A stretch of 21,586 nucleotides of DNA from JBCFBK01 sp039679975 (GCA_039679975.1 JBDKTZ010000195.1:1-21586), one strand, 5' to 3'. Positions 6,347-14,691 are shown, counted from the first letter of the stretch. Numbers and translations: made by a program. Notes: generated from the sequence alone by a model not told the origin.

Positions 6347-8266
6347 ATGGGAAAAATTATTGGGATCGACTTAGGCACCACAAATTCGTGCGTTTCTGTA
6401 ATGGAAGGTAACGAACCTGTTGTTATTCCGAACAGCGAAGGAAAACGGACGACACCTTCAATTGTGGCTTTTGTCGAAAACGGAGAACGGAAAATAGGGG
6501 ACCCGGCCAAACGTCAGGCGATTACCAATCCACAAAAGACGGTTTTTTCAATAAAACGCTTTATGGGTGAGACTTTCGATCAGGTTACAAAGGAAGTAAA
6601 CAGGGTCCCGTACAAAGTGGTAAGAGGTGACAACAATACGCCGCGGGTGCAGATCGATGACAGGAAATACTCTCCTCAGGAAATTTCAGCAATGATCTTG
6701 CAGAAAATGAAAAAGACCGCTGAAGATTATTTGGGGCAGGAAGTAACAGAAGCGGTGATCACAGTACCTGCTTATTTCAGTGACGCTCAGCGTCAGGCAA
6801 CCAAGGAAGCCGGTGAAATTGCCGGTTTGACAGTTCGCCGGATCATCAATGAACCGACAGCTGCTTCACTGGCCTACGGTTTGGATAAGATGCACCGCGA
6901 CATGAAAGTAGCCGTTTTTGACCTTGGTGGCGGAACATTCGATATTTCCATTCTCGAATTGGGAGATGGTGTTTTTGAAGTGAAATCGACCGATGGTGAC
7001 ACTCATCTGGGGGGTGATGATTTTGATCAGGAGATTATTGATTGGCTGGCTGAAGAATTCAGAAAGGATGAAGGGATTGACCTGAGAAAAGATCCAATGG
7101 CGCTCCAGCGCTTGAAAGAAGCTGCGGAAAAAGCCAAGATTGAATTGTCAAGCTCGACACAGACGGAGATTAACCTGCCTTATATTATGCCGGTGAACGG
7201 GATCCCGAAACATATTGTGAAAACCCTTACCCGTGCGAAGTTTGAGCAATTATGCGACAAACTCATCAACGCAACAATAGAACCATGCCGTAAAGCGTTA
7301 AAGAATGCCGGACTGGCAGCATCAGATGTGGACGAAGTTATTCTTGTCGGCGGTTCAACCCGTATTCCTGCCATTCAGGAGAAAGTGCAGCAGTTCTTTG
7401 GAAAAGCACCTTCAAAAGGTGTGAATCCGGATGAAGTTGTAGCAGTAGGTGCTGCCATTCAGGGTGGTGTGCTGACCGGCGAAGTGAAAGATGTGCTTTT
7501 GCTTGATGTCACTCCGCTTTCTCTGGGAATCGAAACTCTTGGCGGCGTAATGACCAAGCTCATTGAAGCTAATACCACAATTCCGACTAAAAAGTCGGAG
7601 GTATTTTCTACCGCCGCTGATAATCAGCCTTCAGTTGAAATCCATGTATTACAGGGTGAACGACCTATGGCTGCCGGAAATAAGACCATCGGGCGGTTTC
7701 ATCTCGACGGACTGCCACCGGCACCGCGGGGCATACCTCAAATTGAAGTCGCCTTCGACATTGATGCCAATGGGATCCTTCATGTGAGTGCCAAGGACAA
7801 AGCTACAGGTAAGTCGCAATCGATCAGGATCGAGGCTTCCTCTGGCCTGAGCGATGATGAAATTAAACGCATGAGGAATGAAGCAGCTTCAAATGCAGAA
7901 GCCGACAAGGCTGCCCGCGAAAAGGTCGACAAACTGAATCATGCTGACAGTCTGATCTTCCAGACTGAAAAGCAGTTGAAAGAATTTGGCGATAAGCTTC
8001 CTGCTGATAAAAAAGGTCCGATCGAGGCTGCTCTTGGAAAGTTGAAGGAAGCTCATAAGAACCAGGACATTGCGGGGATTGATGCCGCGACGGCCGAATT
8101 GAACCAGGTGTTCCAGGCTGCTTCACAGGAAATGTATAATGCGCAGGCTCAAAGCAGCCAGGCTCAGCCGGGCCCGGATGCCGGCGCAGGCGCCGGAGCC
8201 CAGGGCGGAAAAAGTAAAGGACAGGATGGTGAAGTGACCGATGTCGATTTTGAAGAAGTGAAATAA
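6347..8266 (+). CDS. dnaK: Molecular chaperone DnaK (Hsp70)
   Basis: ATP-driven cytoplasmic chaperone that binds exposed hydrophobic peptides with the help of DnaJ and GrpE. At 639 residues it is full length. The nucleotide-binding domain (1 to about 381) starts GKIIGIDLGTTNSCVSVMEG and includes AVFDLGGGTFDIS (189-201) and VILVGGSTRIPA. The interdomain linker DVLLLDVTPLSLGIE begins at 382. It is followed by the beta-sandwich substrate-binding domain, the alpha-helical lid (from about 505), a Gln/Ala/Gly-rich flexible stretch, and the conserved tail VTDVDFEEVK. The gene stands alone; dnaJ, grpE and hrcA are not adjacent, and no CIRCE element is seen upstream. A strong terminator follows 17 nt after the stop. 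Confidence 0.98.
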   Translation: MGKIIGIDLGTTNSCVSVMEGNEPVVIPNSEGKRTTPSIVAFVENGERKIGDPAKRQAITNPQKTVFSIKRFMGETFDQVTKEVNRVPYKVVRGDNNTPRVQIDDRKYSPQEISAMILQKMKKTAEDYLGQEVTEAVITVPAYFSDAQRQATKEAGEIAGLTVRRIINEPTAASLAYGLDKMHRDMKVAVFDLGGGTFDISILELGDGVFEVKSTDGDTHLGGDDFDQEIIDWLAEEFRKDEGIDLRKDPMALQRLKEAAEKAKIELSSSTQTEINLPYIMPVNGIPKHIVKTLTRAKFEQLCDKLINATIEPCRKALKNAGLAASDVDEVILVGGSTRIPAIQEKVQQFFGKAPSKGVNPDEVVAVGAAIQGGVLTGEVKDVLLLDVTPLSLGIETLGGVMTKLIEANTTIPTKKSEVFSTAADNQPSVEIHVLQGERPMAAGNKTIGRFHLDGLPPAPRGIPQIEVAFDIDANGILHVSAKDKATGKSQSIRIEASSGLSDDEIKRMRNEAASNAEADKAAREKVDKLNHADSLIFQTEKQLKEFGDKLPADKKGPIEAALGKLKEAHKNQDIAGIDAATAELNQVFQAASQEMYNAQAQSSQAQPGPDAGAGAGAQGGKSKGQDGEVTDVDFEEVK

Positions 8267-8283
8267 GAAGCCTTGCAGGCATA

Positions 8284-8328
8284 CTTAAAAGTAAAAGAGG
8301 GGCCATAAACCCCTCTTTTACTTTTAAG
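8284..8328. terminator. Bidirectional terminator between dnaK and the GH15 gene
   Basis: Perfect 19-bp inverted repeat: the left arm CTTAAAAGTAAAAGAGGGG at 8284-8302, a 7-nt loop CCATAAA, and its exact complement at 8310-8328. The A/T-rich outer stem supplies U-tracts in both directions. The right arm contains the stop codon of the convergent GH15 gene (8324-8326), so that transcript's hairpin includes its last coding bases. Confidence 0.92.
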
Positions 8329-10141
8329 AAAAATTCAGATAATCTTTAATTTCTTCTTCTTCGGTGAGTTCTCCGTTTGAAATGGTAATGGCCGTCTGGA
8401 TTAGTGCCAGATGGGAATAGGCCTGGGGGAAATTTCCCAACATCCGTTTCGTTTTAAAATCCAGATCCTCACTGAACAGGCCGAGATGATTGGAATAGTC
8501 TAGCAAGGCGTGAAATTTGGCAACCGCTTCTTTTTTACGCCCGATTTTGTACAGACTGTTGATTAACCAGAACGAACAGATCGTAAAGGCCGATTTAGGT
8601 AGTCCAAAGTCATCGCGGTTCCGATAGCGGAACATCAGTCCGTCATATTCGAGTTCCTTCTGGATCGCAAGCACGGTATCCACAAACCGTTGGTCGTTGG
8701 CAGAAATAAAATCATAGTATTCCATTAACAATACCGACGCGTCGAGATCTTCAGAGGTATATGACTGCGTGAAGGCCTTCTTTTTCTCCGACCAGGCATT
8801 TTCATGGATATCTTTTTTGATCTTTTCCCTTAGCTTTGTCCATGGTTTGATGTATGGCTCCCGTTTTAGCAATGTGGCAATCTTTACCGCGCGGTCAACT
8901 GCCACCCAACACAATACCTTGCTGAATGTGAAGTGCTTATTCTCGCTTCTGATCTCCCATATCCCGCGGTCCGGCTTTCTCCAGTTTGCTTCAACCACCT
9001 TAATGACATTCCTGACGATCGTCCAGAGTTCTTCACTGTGTTCCAGACTGATCGAATAAATTTCAAAATGCTGGTAAATCACGTCCAAAAGAATGCCATA
9101 GATATCATTTTGCTTTTGACGATATGCTGCATTCCCGATCCTTACCGGATAAGAATTCTCATAACCCGACAAATGGGACAATTCATACTCCTTTAGTTTC
9201 TTTTCACCTCTGATCCCATACATGATTTGCATTTTCTCGTCTTTATCAGGCAGAATGTCCATTATAAAATCAAGGTAATGTTTTGCCATTCGGAAGTGCC
9301 CCAACGAGGTCATTATTTTTACGACCATGGAAGCATCTCTGATCCAGCAAAACCGGTAATCCCAGTTACGCCCCTCTCCGATTGTTTCGGGGAGCGAGGT
9401 GGTCAAAGCTGCCAGGATAGCTCCGCTTTTGTCGAAACTCAGCATCTTCAGAGTCAGTGCACTCCTGATAATGGCTTCATCGTACTTTTTAAATGAAGTG
9501 GTACGTTCGGCCCAGTTCAGCCAGTACACTTTTGTTCGTTCCAATTTCAGCAACTCACGTCTGACATCCTGTACCAGTAATTTCTGATTATAGCTGATCA
9601 GACAGAAAGCATCTTTATTGAGGATGACTGATTTTTCGTTCAGAATGTCATTCAGATCAAAGCTTGAATAGAAATAAAGCGAGTCATAAGGTCCTTTTTC
9701 CGTGGATGATTTGATGTAGGATCCCTCAATCACATTTCGTGTAGGATGACGGGCGTATTCCAGTTGCGGATTATACCTGACCACAAATTCCGGTTCACCC
9801 GATATGTATTTAAAAAAACGAATAACGTCGGGAGGTGTATAATATGTTTCGGATGATTCTGCGGTGCGGTATCTGGGCATAAAGTCGTGTACCTCAAAGG
9901 TTCCGTCCAGACAGGTAAACCGGGTAACCAGGATATTGGTACGCGGGAGATAAAACTGATAAGTCTCTTGTAAATGCCGGGGCAGGATCTCCAGGCTTCC
10001 TCCTTTTTCCTCATCCAGTATCTTTGCAAAAACGGAAGAGGAATCAAATTGCGGAAGGCACATCCATTCAATAGCTCCGGCCTCTGATACCAGCGCTGCA
10101 CTTTTGCAGTTTCCAATCACGCCGTAATTCAAATTCTTCAT
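8324..10141 (-). CDS. Glycoside hydrolase family 15 protein (trehalase/glucoamylase-like)
   Basis: Predicted cytoplasmic alpha-glucosidase of 605 residues with no signal peptide. Residues 1 to about 200 form the N-terminal beta-domain of GH15 trehalase-like proteins (MKNLNYGVIGNCKSAALVS, WMCLPQFDSSSVFAKILD). Residues about 225-600 form the (alpha/alpha)6 catalytic barrel, with GEGRNWDYRFCWIRDAS (255-271), RGIWEIR with likely general acid Glu396, and TICSFWLINSL, GLFSEDLD and GNFPQAYSHLALI near the end. Glu558 in SEDLD is the best visible candidate for the second acid, but I cannot prove this. Divergence from the OtsA-OtsB fusion suggests trehalose as substrate, though maltooligosaccharides are an alternative. 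The family is certain; substrate is inferred from the neighbour. Confidence 0.9.
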   Translation of the reverse strand: MKNLNYGVIGNCKSAALVSEAGAIEWMCLPQFDSSSVFAKILDEEKGGSLEILPRHLQETYQFYLPRTNILVTRFTCLDGTFEVHDFMPRYRTAESSETYYTPPDVIRFFKYISGEPEFVVRYNPQLEYARHPTRNVIEGSYIKSSTEKGPYDSLYFYSSFDLNDILNEKSVILNKDAFCLISYNQKLLVQDVRRELLKLERTKVYWLNWAERTTSFKKYDEAIIRSALTLKMLSFDKSGAILAALTTSLPETIGEGRNWDYRFCWIRDASMVVKIMTSLGHFRMAKHYLDFIMDILPDKDEKMQIMYGIRGEKKLKEYELSHLSGYENSYPVRIGNAAYRQKQNDIYGILLDVIYQHFEIYSISLEHSEELWTIVRNVIKVVEANWRKPDRGIWEIRSENKHFTFSKVLCWVAVDRAVKIATLLKREPYIKPWTKLREKIKKDIHENAWSEKKKAFTQSYTSEDLDASVLLMEYYDFISANDQRFVDTVLAIQKELEYDGLMFRYRNRDDFGLPKSAFTICSFWLINSLYKIGRKKEAVAKFHALLDYSNHLGLFSEDLDFKTKRMLGNFPQAYSHLALIQTAITISNGELTEEEEIKDYLNFS

Positions 10142-10209
10142 GTATTTATATTTTCATTTCATCAAGCCCATACTGTGAAACAGGAACTCATTTCGAAAGG
10201 TTCGTTTGC

Positions 10210-10225
10210 AAGACAAACTTGTCTT
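10210..10225. promoter_or_regulatory. Palindrome in the divergent GH15-otsAB spacer
   Basis: AAGACAA and TTGTCTT arms (perfect, 7 bp) are separated by AC, forming a 16-bp dyad 68 nt upstream of the GH15 start. The position suits an operator, but no regulator is known. Nearby at 10264-10271, TAACTTTA is a one-mismatch -7 element facing otsAB, without a convincing -33. Confidence 0.35.
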
Positions 10226-10322
10226 TTCTACATTAAATTTAACTGAAAAGGAAGTTATTTTGATAACTTTAGAGTTAAACTAAATTAGAGACGGTGGTGT
10301 TATTCTTTTAACCACGCTTGTT

Positions 10323-10493
10323 TTACGCGATTACGAAGCTGGCTGCTGCAGATTGCTTCCCTGTTGATGCATAGTCAGTCATTGCGGCGCCATCGAAGGA
10401 CTTCGTTTCAACAAGCTGTTCTTTGGCTTCACTAAAGGGAATATATGCCTGTCCCGGATAATTGAAAGTTAAAACAGAGCAAATGAGTAAGAT
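10323..10493 (-). other. Possible decayed coding fragment in the GH15-otsAB spacer
   Basis: The 341-base spacer between GH15 and otsAB contains, on the minus strand, a 56-codon frame open up to the first bases of otsAB. Its translation looks protein-like and ends in SFDGAAMTDYASTGKQSAA plus a few residues. It has no start codon at its beginning and I recognise no family. It could be the 3' remnant of a gene displaced by otsAB, or chance. Confidence 0.2.
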
Positions 10494-12693
10494 TTATATA
10501 GCATCAAACCGTTTACCGGTAAGCATTCAAAAAGAGAACGATGAATTGACATTGATTCCCAGCGTAGGAGGCCTGGCCACGGGATTAAGTTCGATCTATA
10601 AAGACTACGGGGGACTGTGGATTGGCTGGTCGGGAGTTGCTTCCGATGACCTGGCGGATAATGAGATCAGGGACATCGATGAAAAGCTGGTTTCTGAACA
10701 ATGCGTGGCCATTCACCTCACCAAAGAGGAGATCAATCTTTATTATGAAGGATTCAGTAATAATGTGGTGTGGCCCTTATTTCATTATTTCACTCAGTAT
10801 ATCGAATATAATCCCTTATACTGGGAAGCTTACATAAAAGTAAATCAATTATTTGCAGACAAGGCGCTCGAAATTCTGGAAGACGGTGATACCATCTGGA
10901 TCCACGATTACCAGTTGTTGCTGATGCCGGAAATGATCAAACGTATAAAGCCTGGCGTCACCATTGGTTTTTTTCTGCATATTCCGTTTCCGTCCTATGA
11001 AGTTTTCAGGATACTTCCATGGCGTAAGGAACTGATTAAAGGGATGCTGGGGGCAGATCTGATCGGTTTTCATACGTATGACTATGAACGGCATTTTTTT
11101 AGTACGGTAATACGCCTGTTCGGTTATGATGTTTCATTTAACCAGATCAACATGGAAGACCGGATTATTATGGGCGATGCTTTCCCAATGGGGATTGACT
11201 ACAAAAAGTTTCAGGAATGCGCTGAAAAAATTATCAGAAAGAACAATCATGAAAAATCGGAATTACATCAGCAACTGGAAGATTACTTTTACGAATCTCC
11301 CGAACGGAAATTAATTTTGTCGATCGACCGGCTGGATTACACCAAGGGAATTCCTAACCGGTTGCGTGCTTTTGAAACTTTTTTGATGCGCTATCCCCGG
11401 TACAGGGACAAGGTCACGTTGATTCTGCTTGTTGTTCCCTCGCGTAGCGAAGTGGAACAATATAAATTGCTGAAAAGTGAAATAGACGGGTTGGTTGGAC
11501 GCATCAATGGTCAGTTTGGCGGGGTAAATTACGCGCCGGTTTGGTATTTTTACAGGTCTTTGCCATTTGATAACCTGGTTGAATTGTACAGCACCTCCGA
11601 CGTCGCGCTTATCACTCCCGTTCGTGATGGTATGAACCTGGTCGCAAAAGAATATATTGCCTGCCGGATCAATCAGACCGGAGTCATGATTATCAGCGAA
11701 ATGGCCGGAGTATCGAAGGAAATGGGTGAAGCGATTGTGATCAATCCGAACAATGAGTCGGAAATTGCTGAAGCCATTCACCAGGCGCTGACCATGTCGC
11801 CGGAGGAGCAGCGCGAACGGATGGAATTTATTCAACGGCGCATTCGCCGTTACGACGTGTTTAAATGGGCGACAGAGTTTGTCAAGGCGCTTCGGAAAAT
11901 TGAGAATATACAGCAAAATTTTCTTGCAAAGAAAATTACATCAGGATTGCAACGAGATATTGTTGCCGAATTTAAAAGATCACAAAAACGGGCGTTATTC
12001 CTCGATTACGATGGTACTCTGGTTCCTTTTAACAATGATCCGATGGCGGCTAAACCCGATGAAGAGCTTCATGGTCTGCTGGCAAGGCTTGAAGAGGATG
12101 ACCGAAATACCGTAACGCTGATCAGTGGCCGTGACCGCGGCACTCTGCAAAAGTGGTTCAGCGGTCACCGCATTAACCTGATCGTGGAACACGGAGTCTG
12201 GCTGAACGTGTACGGAAAAGATTGGGAAATGGTCGACAACGTGAGTAACGGATGGAAACCGGTTATGCGTCCTATTCTGGAAACTTTTGTGGACCGGACT
12301 CCCGGAACATTTATTGAGGAAAAAAACTATTCTCTTGTGTGGCATTACCGCAAGGCCGAACCGGAACAGGGGCAACAGCGGGCCAATGAACTGAAAGAAG
12401 AATTGCGGAATATGATTGTCAATCATAATCTGGAAATTATGGAGGGGAACAAAGTGATTGAAATAAAAGCCGGGGGAATCAATAAAGGGAAAGCTGCCAT
12501 GCGTTTTATACGTAATATGGAATTTGACTGTATTATAGCCATTGGCGATGATTGGACAGACGAATACATGTTCAGAGAATTGCCCGGTACGGCTGTTACC
12601 ATTAAAGTAGGACTCATGAATACGGCTGCGGCTTATAAAGTAGAGTCGGTCGCTTCGGTACGATCACTGCTGAAAGCCCTGGGAGAATCGTAG
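10483..12693 (+). CDS. otsAB: Bifunctional trehalose-6-phosphate synthase/phosphatase (OtsA-OtsB fusion)
   Basis: Makes trehalose from UDP-glucose (or another NDP-glucose) and glucose-6-phosphate in two steps within one 736-residue cytoplasmic protein. Residues 1 to about 465 are a GT20 synthase: SNRLPV with Arg10, GGLATGL, WIGWSG, IWIHDYQLLLMP, GFFLHIPFPSYE, DRLDYTKGIPNR with Arg283 and Lys288 (equivalents of E. coli OtsA Arg262 and Lys267), and TPVRDGMNLVAKEYIA. Residues about 495-736 are a HAD phosphatase with LDYDGT (nucleophile Asp508, Asp510) and GDDWTDE (688-694). The ATG at 10483 (MSKIYIASNRLPV) is chosen over an in-frame TTG at 10462. A similar fused enzyme is known from Cytophaga hutchinsonii. 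Both active sites appear intact. The role is probably osmotic or desiccation protection, with the divergent GH15 enzyme possibly degrading the product. Confidence 0.95.
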   Translation: MSKIYIASNRLPVSIQKENDELTLIPSVGGLATGLSSIYKDYGGLWIGWSGVASDDLADNEIRDIDEKLVSEQCVAIHLTKEEINLYYEGFSNNVVWPLFHYFTQYIEYNPLYWEAYIKVNQLFADKALEILEDGDTIWIHDYQLLLMPEMIKRIKPGVTIGFFLHIPFPSYEVFRILPWRKELIKGMLGADLIGFHTYDYERHFFSTVIRLFGYDVSFNQINMEDRIIMGDAFPMGIDYKKFQECAEKIIRKNNHEKSELHQQLEDYFYESPERKLILSIDRLDYTKGIPNRLRAFETFLMRYPRYRDKVTLILLVVPSRSEVEQYKLLKSEIDGLVGRINGQFGGVNYAPVWYFYRSLPFDNLVELYSTSDVALITPVRDGMNLVAKEYIACRINQTGVMIISEMAGVSKEMGEAIVINPNNESEIAEAIHQALTMSPEEQRERMEFIQRRIRRYDVFKWATEFVKALRKIENIQQNFLAKKITSGLQRDIVAEFKRSQKRALFLDYDGTLVPFNNDPMAAKPDEELHGLLARLEEDDRNTVTLISGRDRGTLQKWFSGHRINLIVEHGVWLNVYGKDWEMVDNVSNGWKPVMRPILETFVDRTPGTFIEEKNYSLVWHYRKAEPEQGQQRANELKEELRNMIVNHNLEIMEGNKVIEIKAGGINKGKAAMRFIRNMEFDCIIAIGDDWTDEYMFRELPGTAVTIKVGLMNTAAAYKVESVASVRSLLKALGES

Positions 12694-12761
12694 ATCTCTC
12701 TGTCTTTTTCGCTTTTCCCTGATCCGAAAATACCAATAAGCGCCGTAAGAATCGTATTATG

Positions 12762-12834
12762 CTCCTGTTCTGTTGTATCTTGATCCTGTCTTACTACTTG
12801 TGTCTTGATGCTATTCTTGCTAACTTGCCTCCTG
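12762..12834. repeat. Degenerate CTTG heptad array before xseA
   Basis: In the 146-nt otsAB-xseA spacer, CTTA/CTTG/CTAT words begin exactly 7 bp apart at 12790, 12797, 12804 and 12811 (for example CTTGTGT, CTTGATG). Related CTTG or CCTG words lie on either side with looser spacing of 5-8 bp. The array ends a few bases before the xseA start codon. No promoter is clear here. Confidence 0.5.
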
Positions 12835-12839
12835 TTTAA

Positions 12840-14342
12840 ATGATTTTGATGGCAAACACACAACTTACACTTTCAGAGCTCAATCTGCTGATCAGGGAGA
12901 CAATCGACAATACTTTTGCCGGCTTGGTCTGGGTGAAAGCGGAGATTGGCGAATTCTCGGTAAACAGGAATGGTCATTGTTACCTGGAACTGGTCGATAC
13001 TGATCCCGTCAGCAACCAGATTGTTGCCCGTGCAAAAGCGACCATTTGGTCGTACACATTCAGGATGATGAAACCTTATTTTGAAACGACGACCGGGCAG
13101 GCTTTCGGGAGCGGATTGAAGATATTGGTCAGCGTGAAAATCGAATTTCATCCGCTCTATGGCCTTAGTCTGAACGTGAGGGATATTGATCCGACATACA
13201 CGATGGGCGATATGGCTCTTAAGCGCAGGGAGATTATCCTTCGCCTCCAGCAGGACGGTATTTTTGAAATGAATAAGGAGTTGGAATTGCCCGTCGTACC
13301 TCAGCGAGTCGCCATTATTTCTTCACCAACTGCCGCCGGATTGCAGGATTTTCTAAATCAACTGGCGCATAATGCATCGGGAATTTGTTTTTACACACGC
13401 CTGTTTTCCGCTACCATGCAGGGAACGCAGACTGCCGTTTCCATTATCCAGGCCCTTGAGCAAATTTATCCGTACGAAGAGATGTTCGATGTGGTCGTGA
13501 TTATCCGCGGGGGTGGGGCGCAGCTCGATCTTGCCAGCTTCGATCATTATGAGCTGGCTTACCATGTCGCTCAGTTCCCGCTTCCTGTTATTACCGGTAT
13601 CGGACACGACAAAGATGAAACCATTGTGGACCTTGTTGCCCATACCAAAATGAAAACCCCGACTGCCGTCGCTGAATTTCTGATTAGCGGAGCCGATGCT
13701 TTTGAAGGTCGACTGCTTGAAATTGAAGCTTATTGTTCGAAGTTACTTTCCGAGCGGTTGAAAACAGAAAATGACTGGCTTCGTCAAGCAGTGGTCAGGC
13801 TGAAGCAGGGAGTCCGCCATTTGGTACAGGAGGAGGAGCATCAGTTTAAGCTCACTGCTTTGCAACTGAAAAGCAGAATACCGTCTTTTTTGGAACGCCA
13901 GGAAAACCGTTTTGTAGGGCACAAACACAGGCTTCAAATGAAAGGTGCAGGCACGATCAGTGACCAGATCCATTTCTTGGGGAAAAAGGACAGCGAACTT
14001 CAACAATTGGTCAGCCGGTTTATTGAAAACAGGAAGAATTATTTGGGTAAGGCTCATCAAAATCTAAAAAGCAGATTGCCTTTTCAATTGAAGGAGGAGC
14101 TTGCAAATCTTTTGCTTGCCGAAGAAAAGATCAGACTGGTCGATCCTCTCGCAGTTCTGAAGCGGGGCTATAGCCTGACTTACAGGAATGGGAAGCTGGT
14201 GAGGACTATTCAGGAGCTGAACCAGGGAGACCGGTTAGTGACACAACTGCACGACGGAAAAGTTGAAAGTGAAGTCGCAGGACAAATAATACCGCTGCTA
14301 CAAGAATCTTCGGGATTATCAGGCAATATCAATCATTCATAA
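12840..14342 (+). CDS. xseA: Exodeoxyribonuclease VII large subunit
   Basis: Catalytic subunit of exonuclease VII, which degrades single-stranded DNA in both directions to short oligonucleotides in repair. The protein has 500 residues, somewhat longer than the usual 400-460. Residues about 6-115 form the N-terminal OB-fold (LTLSELNLLIRETI, LVWVKAEIGEFS, GHCYLELVD). Residues about 130-480 form the exonuclease domain with RVAIISSPTAAGLQDFL (156-172), VVVIIRGGGAQLDLASFD and the signature ITGIGHDKDETIVDLVAH (251-268). A long coiled-coil helical region (about 285-430) follows, then the C-terminal LKRGYSLTYRNGKLV segment. Two in-frame ATGs are possible, 12840 and 12849; homology does not decide. 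xseB follows 21 nt downstream, so the two form an operon. Confidence 0.95.
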   Translation: MILMANTQLTLSELNLLIRETIDNTFAGLVWVKAEIGEFSVNRNGHCYLELVDTDPVSNQIVARAKATIWSYTFRMMKPYFETTTGQAFGSGLKILVSVKIEFHPLYGLSLNVRDIDPTYTMGDMALKRREIILRLQQDGIFEMNKELELPVVPQRVAIISSPTAAGLQDFLNQLAHNASGICFYTRLFSATMQGTQTAVSIIQALEQIYPYEEMFDVVVIIRGGGAQLDLASFDHYELAYHVAQFPLPVITGIGHDKDETIVDLVAHTKMKTPTAVAEFLISGADAFEGRLLEIEAYCSKLLSERLKTENDWLRQAVVRLKQGVRHLVQEEEHQFKLTALQLKSRIPSFLERQENRFVGHKHRLQMKGAGTISDQIHFLGKKDSELQQLVSRFIENRKNYLGKAHQNLKSRLPFQLKEELANLLLAEEKIRLVDPLAVLKRGYSLTYRNGKLVRTIQELNQGDRLVTQLHDGKVESEVAGQIIPLLQESSGLSGNINHS

Positions 14343-14363
14343 TCAGACTCAAAATTTAGGAAC

Positions 14364-14564
14364 ATGAATTCAAAGAAAATGACTTATAAGGAAGCTGTAG
14401 CTGAAATCGACGAGATCCTTGCGAAAATCGAACAGGAAGAGCTCGATGTTGACGAACTTTCGGAAAAGGTAAGGCGGGTTTCACTCCTGATCCGCTTCTG
14501 TAAGGAAAAACTGCATAAAACCAGCGAGGAAGTGGAAAATATCCTCAGGGAAATGGAAGAATAA
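14364..14564 (+). CDS. xseB: Exodeoxyribonuclease VII small subunit
   Basis: Small helical subunit of exonuclease VII, 66 residues, several copies of which assemble with the large subunit. The sequence TYKEAVAEIDEILAKIEQ and EELDVDELSEKVRRVSLLI matches the XseB family (PF02609), an antiparallel two-helix hairpin. It sits 21 nt after xseA in the normal operon order. The ATG at 14364 is the only sensible start. A GGAGACC-type heptad array begins immediately after the stop codon. Confidence 0.93.
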   Translation: MNSKKMTYKEAVAEIDEILAKIEQEELDVDELSEKVRRVSLLIRFCKEKLHKTSEEVENILREMEE

Positions 14565-14633
14565 GCAGACCGGACACCGGAGCAAGGAGACCGGAGAACG
14601 GAAGAGGCTCGCGATCGGGTGCCGTCTGTCCCC
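14565..14633. repeat. GGAnACC heptad array after xseB, with short inverted partner
   Basis: Six adjacent 7-bp units (14565-14606), for example GGACACC and GGAGACC, start directly after the xseB stop. A shorter segment of opposite polarity (TGCCGTC, TGTCCCC at 14620-14633) can pair imperfectly with the first units. Confidence 0.6.
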
Positions 14634-14643
14634 CGATAATAAA
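14614..14643 (+). terminator. Possible terminator of xseAB
   Basis: ATCGGG (14614-14619) and CCCGAT (14632-14637) form a 6-bp stem with a 12-nt loop, followed by AATAAA. The stem is short and there is no U-tract on this strand, so this is weak; the flanking heptad arms could lengthen the fold. Confidence 0.3.
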
Positions 14644-14671
14644 ACCGGATCACGGGCATTTTATAATCAAG

Positions 14672-14691
14672 TTGAACAAACGTTTGTACAA
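14672..14691. promoter_or_regulatory. LacI-type operator O1 upstream of the ADP-ribosylglycohydrolase-family gene
   Basis: TTGAACAAACGTTTGTACAA is a 20-bp palindrome with one mismatched pair (9 of 10 positions symmetric), centred on the CG at 14681/14682. It shares the core ACAAACGTTTGT with the site before susC and a close variant with the site before lacI. The central CG dyad is typical of LacI-family operators. It covers the -33 element of the downstream promoter, so binding should block transcription. Confidence 0.82.

Noticed and set aside
7863..8306. Open frame of 147 codons on the minus strand under dnaK
   Set aside because: Antisense shadow of the DnaK lid domain; the translation is rich in Arg/His/Pro/Ser with no recognisable motif.
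8324..10141. Possible inactivation of the GH15 enzyme because Lys516 in PKSAF seemed to replace a catalytic Glu
   Set aside because: I could not establish that the general base sits there; Glu396 and Glu558 in conserved contexts are better candidates, so no loss of function is claimed.
10462..10482. TTG start for the OtsA-OtsB fusion
   Set aside because: GT20 proteins begin right at the S-K-I-Y-I-A-S-N-R-L motif, which follows the ATG at 10483.
11311..11916. Open frame of 201 codons antisense to otsAB
   Set aside because: Long but overlaps the conserved GT20 core on the other strand; composition looks like a shadow and there is no independent promoter.
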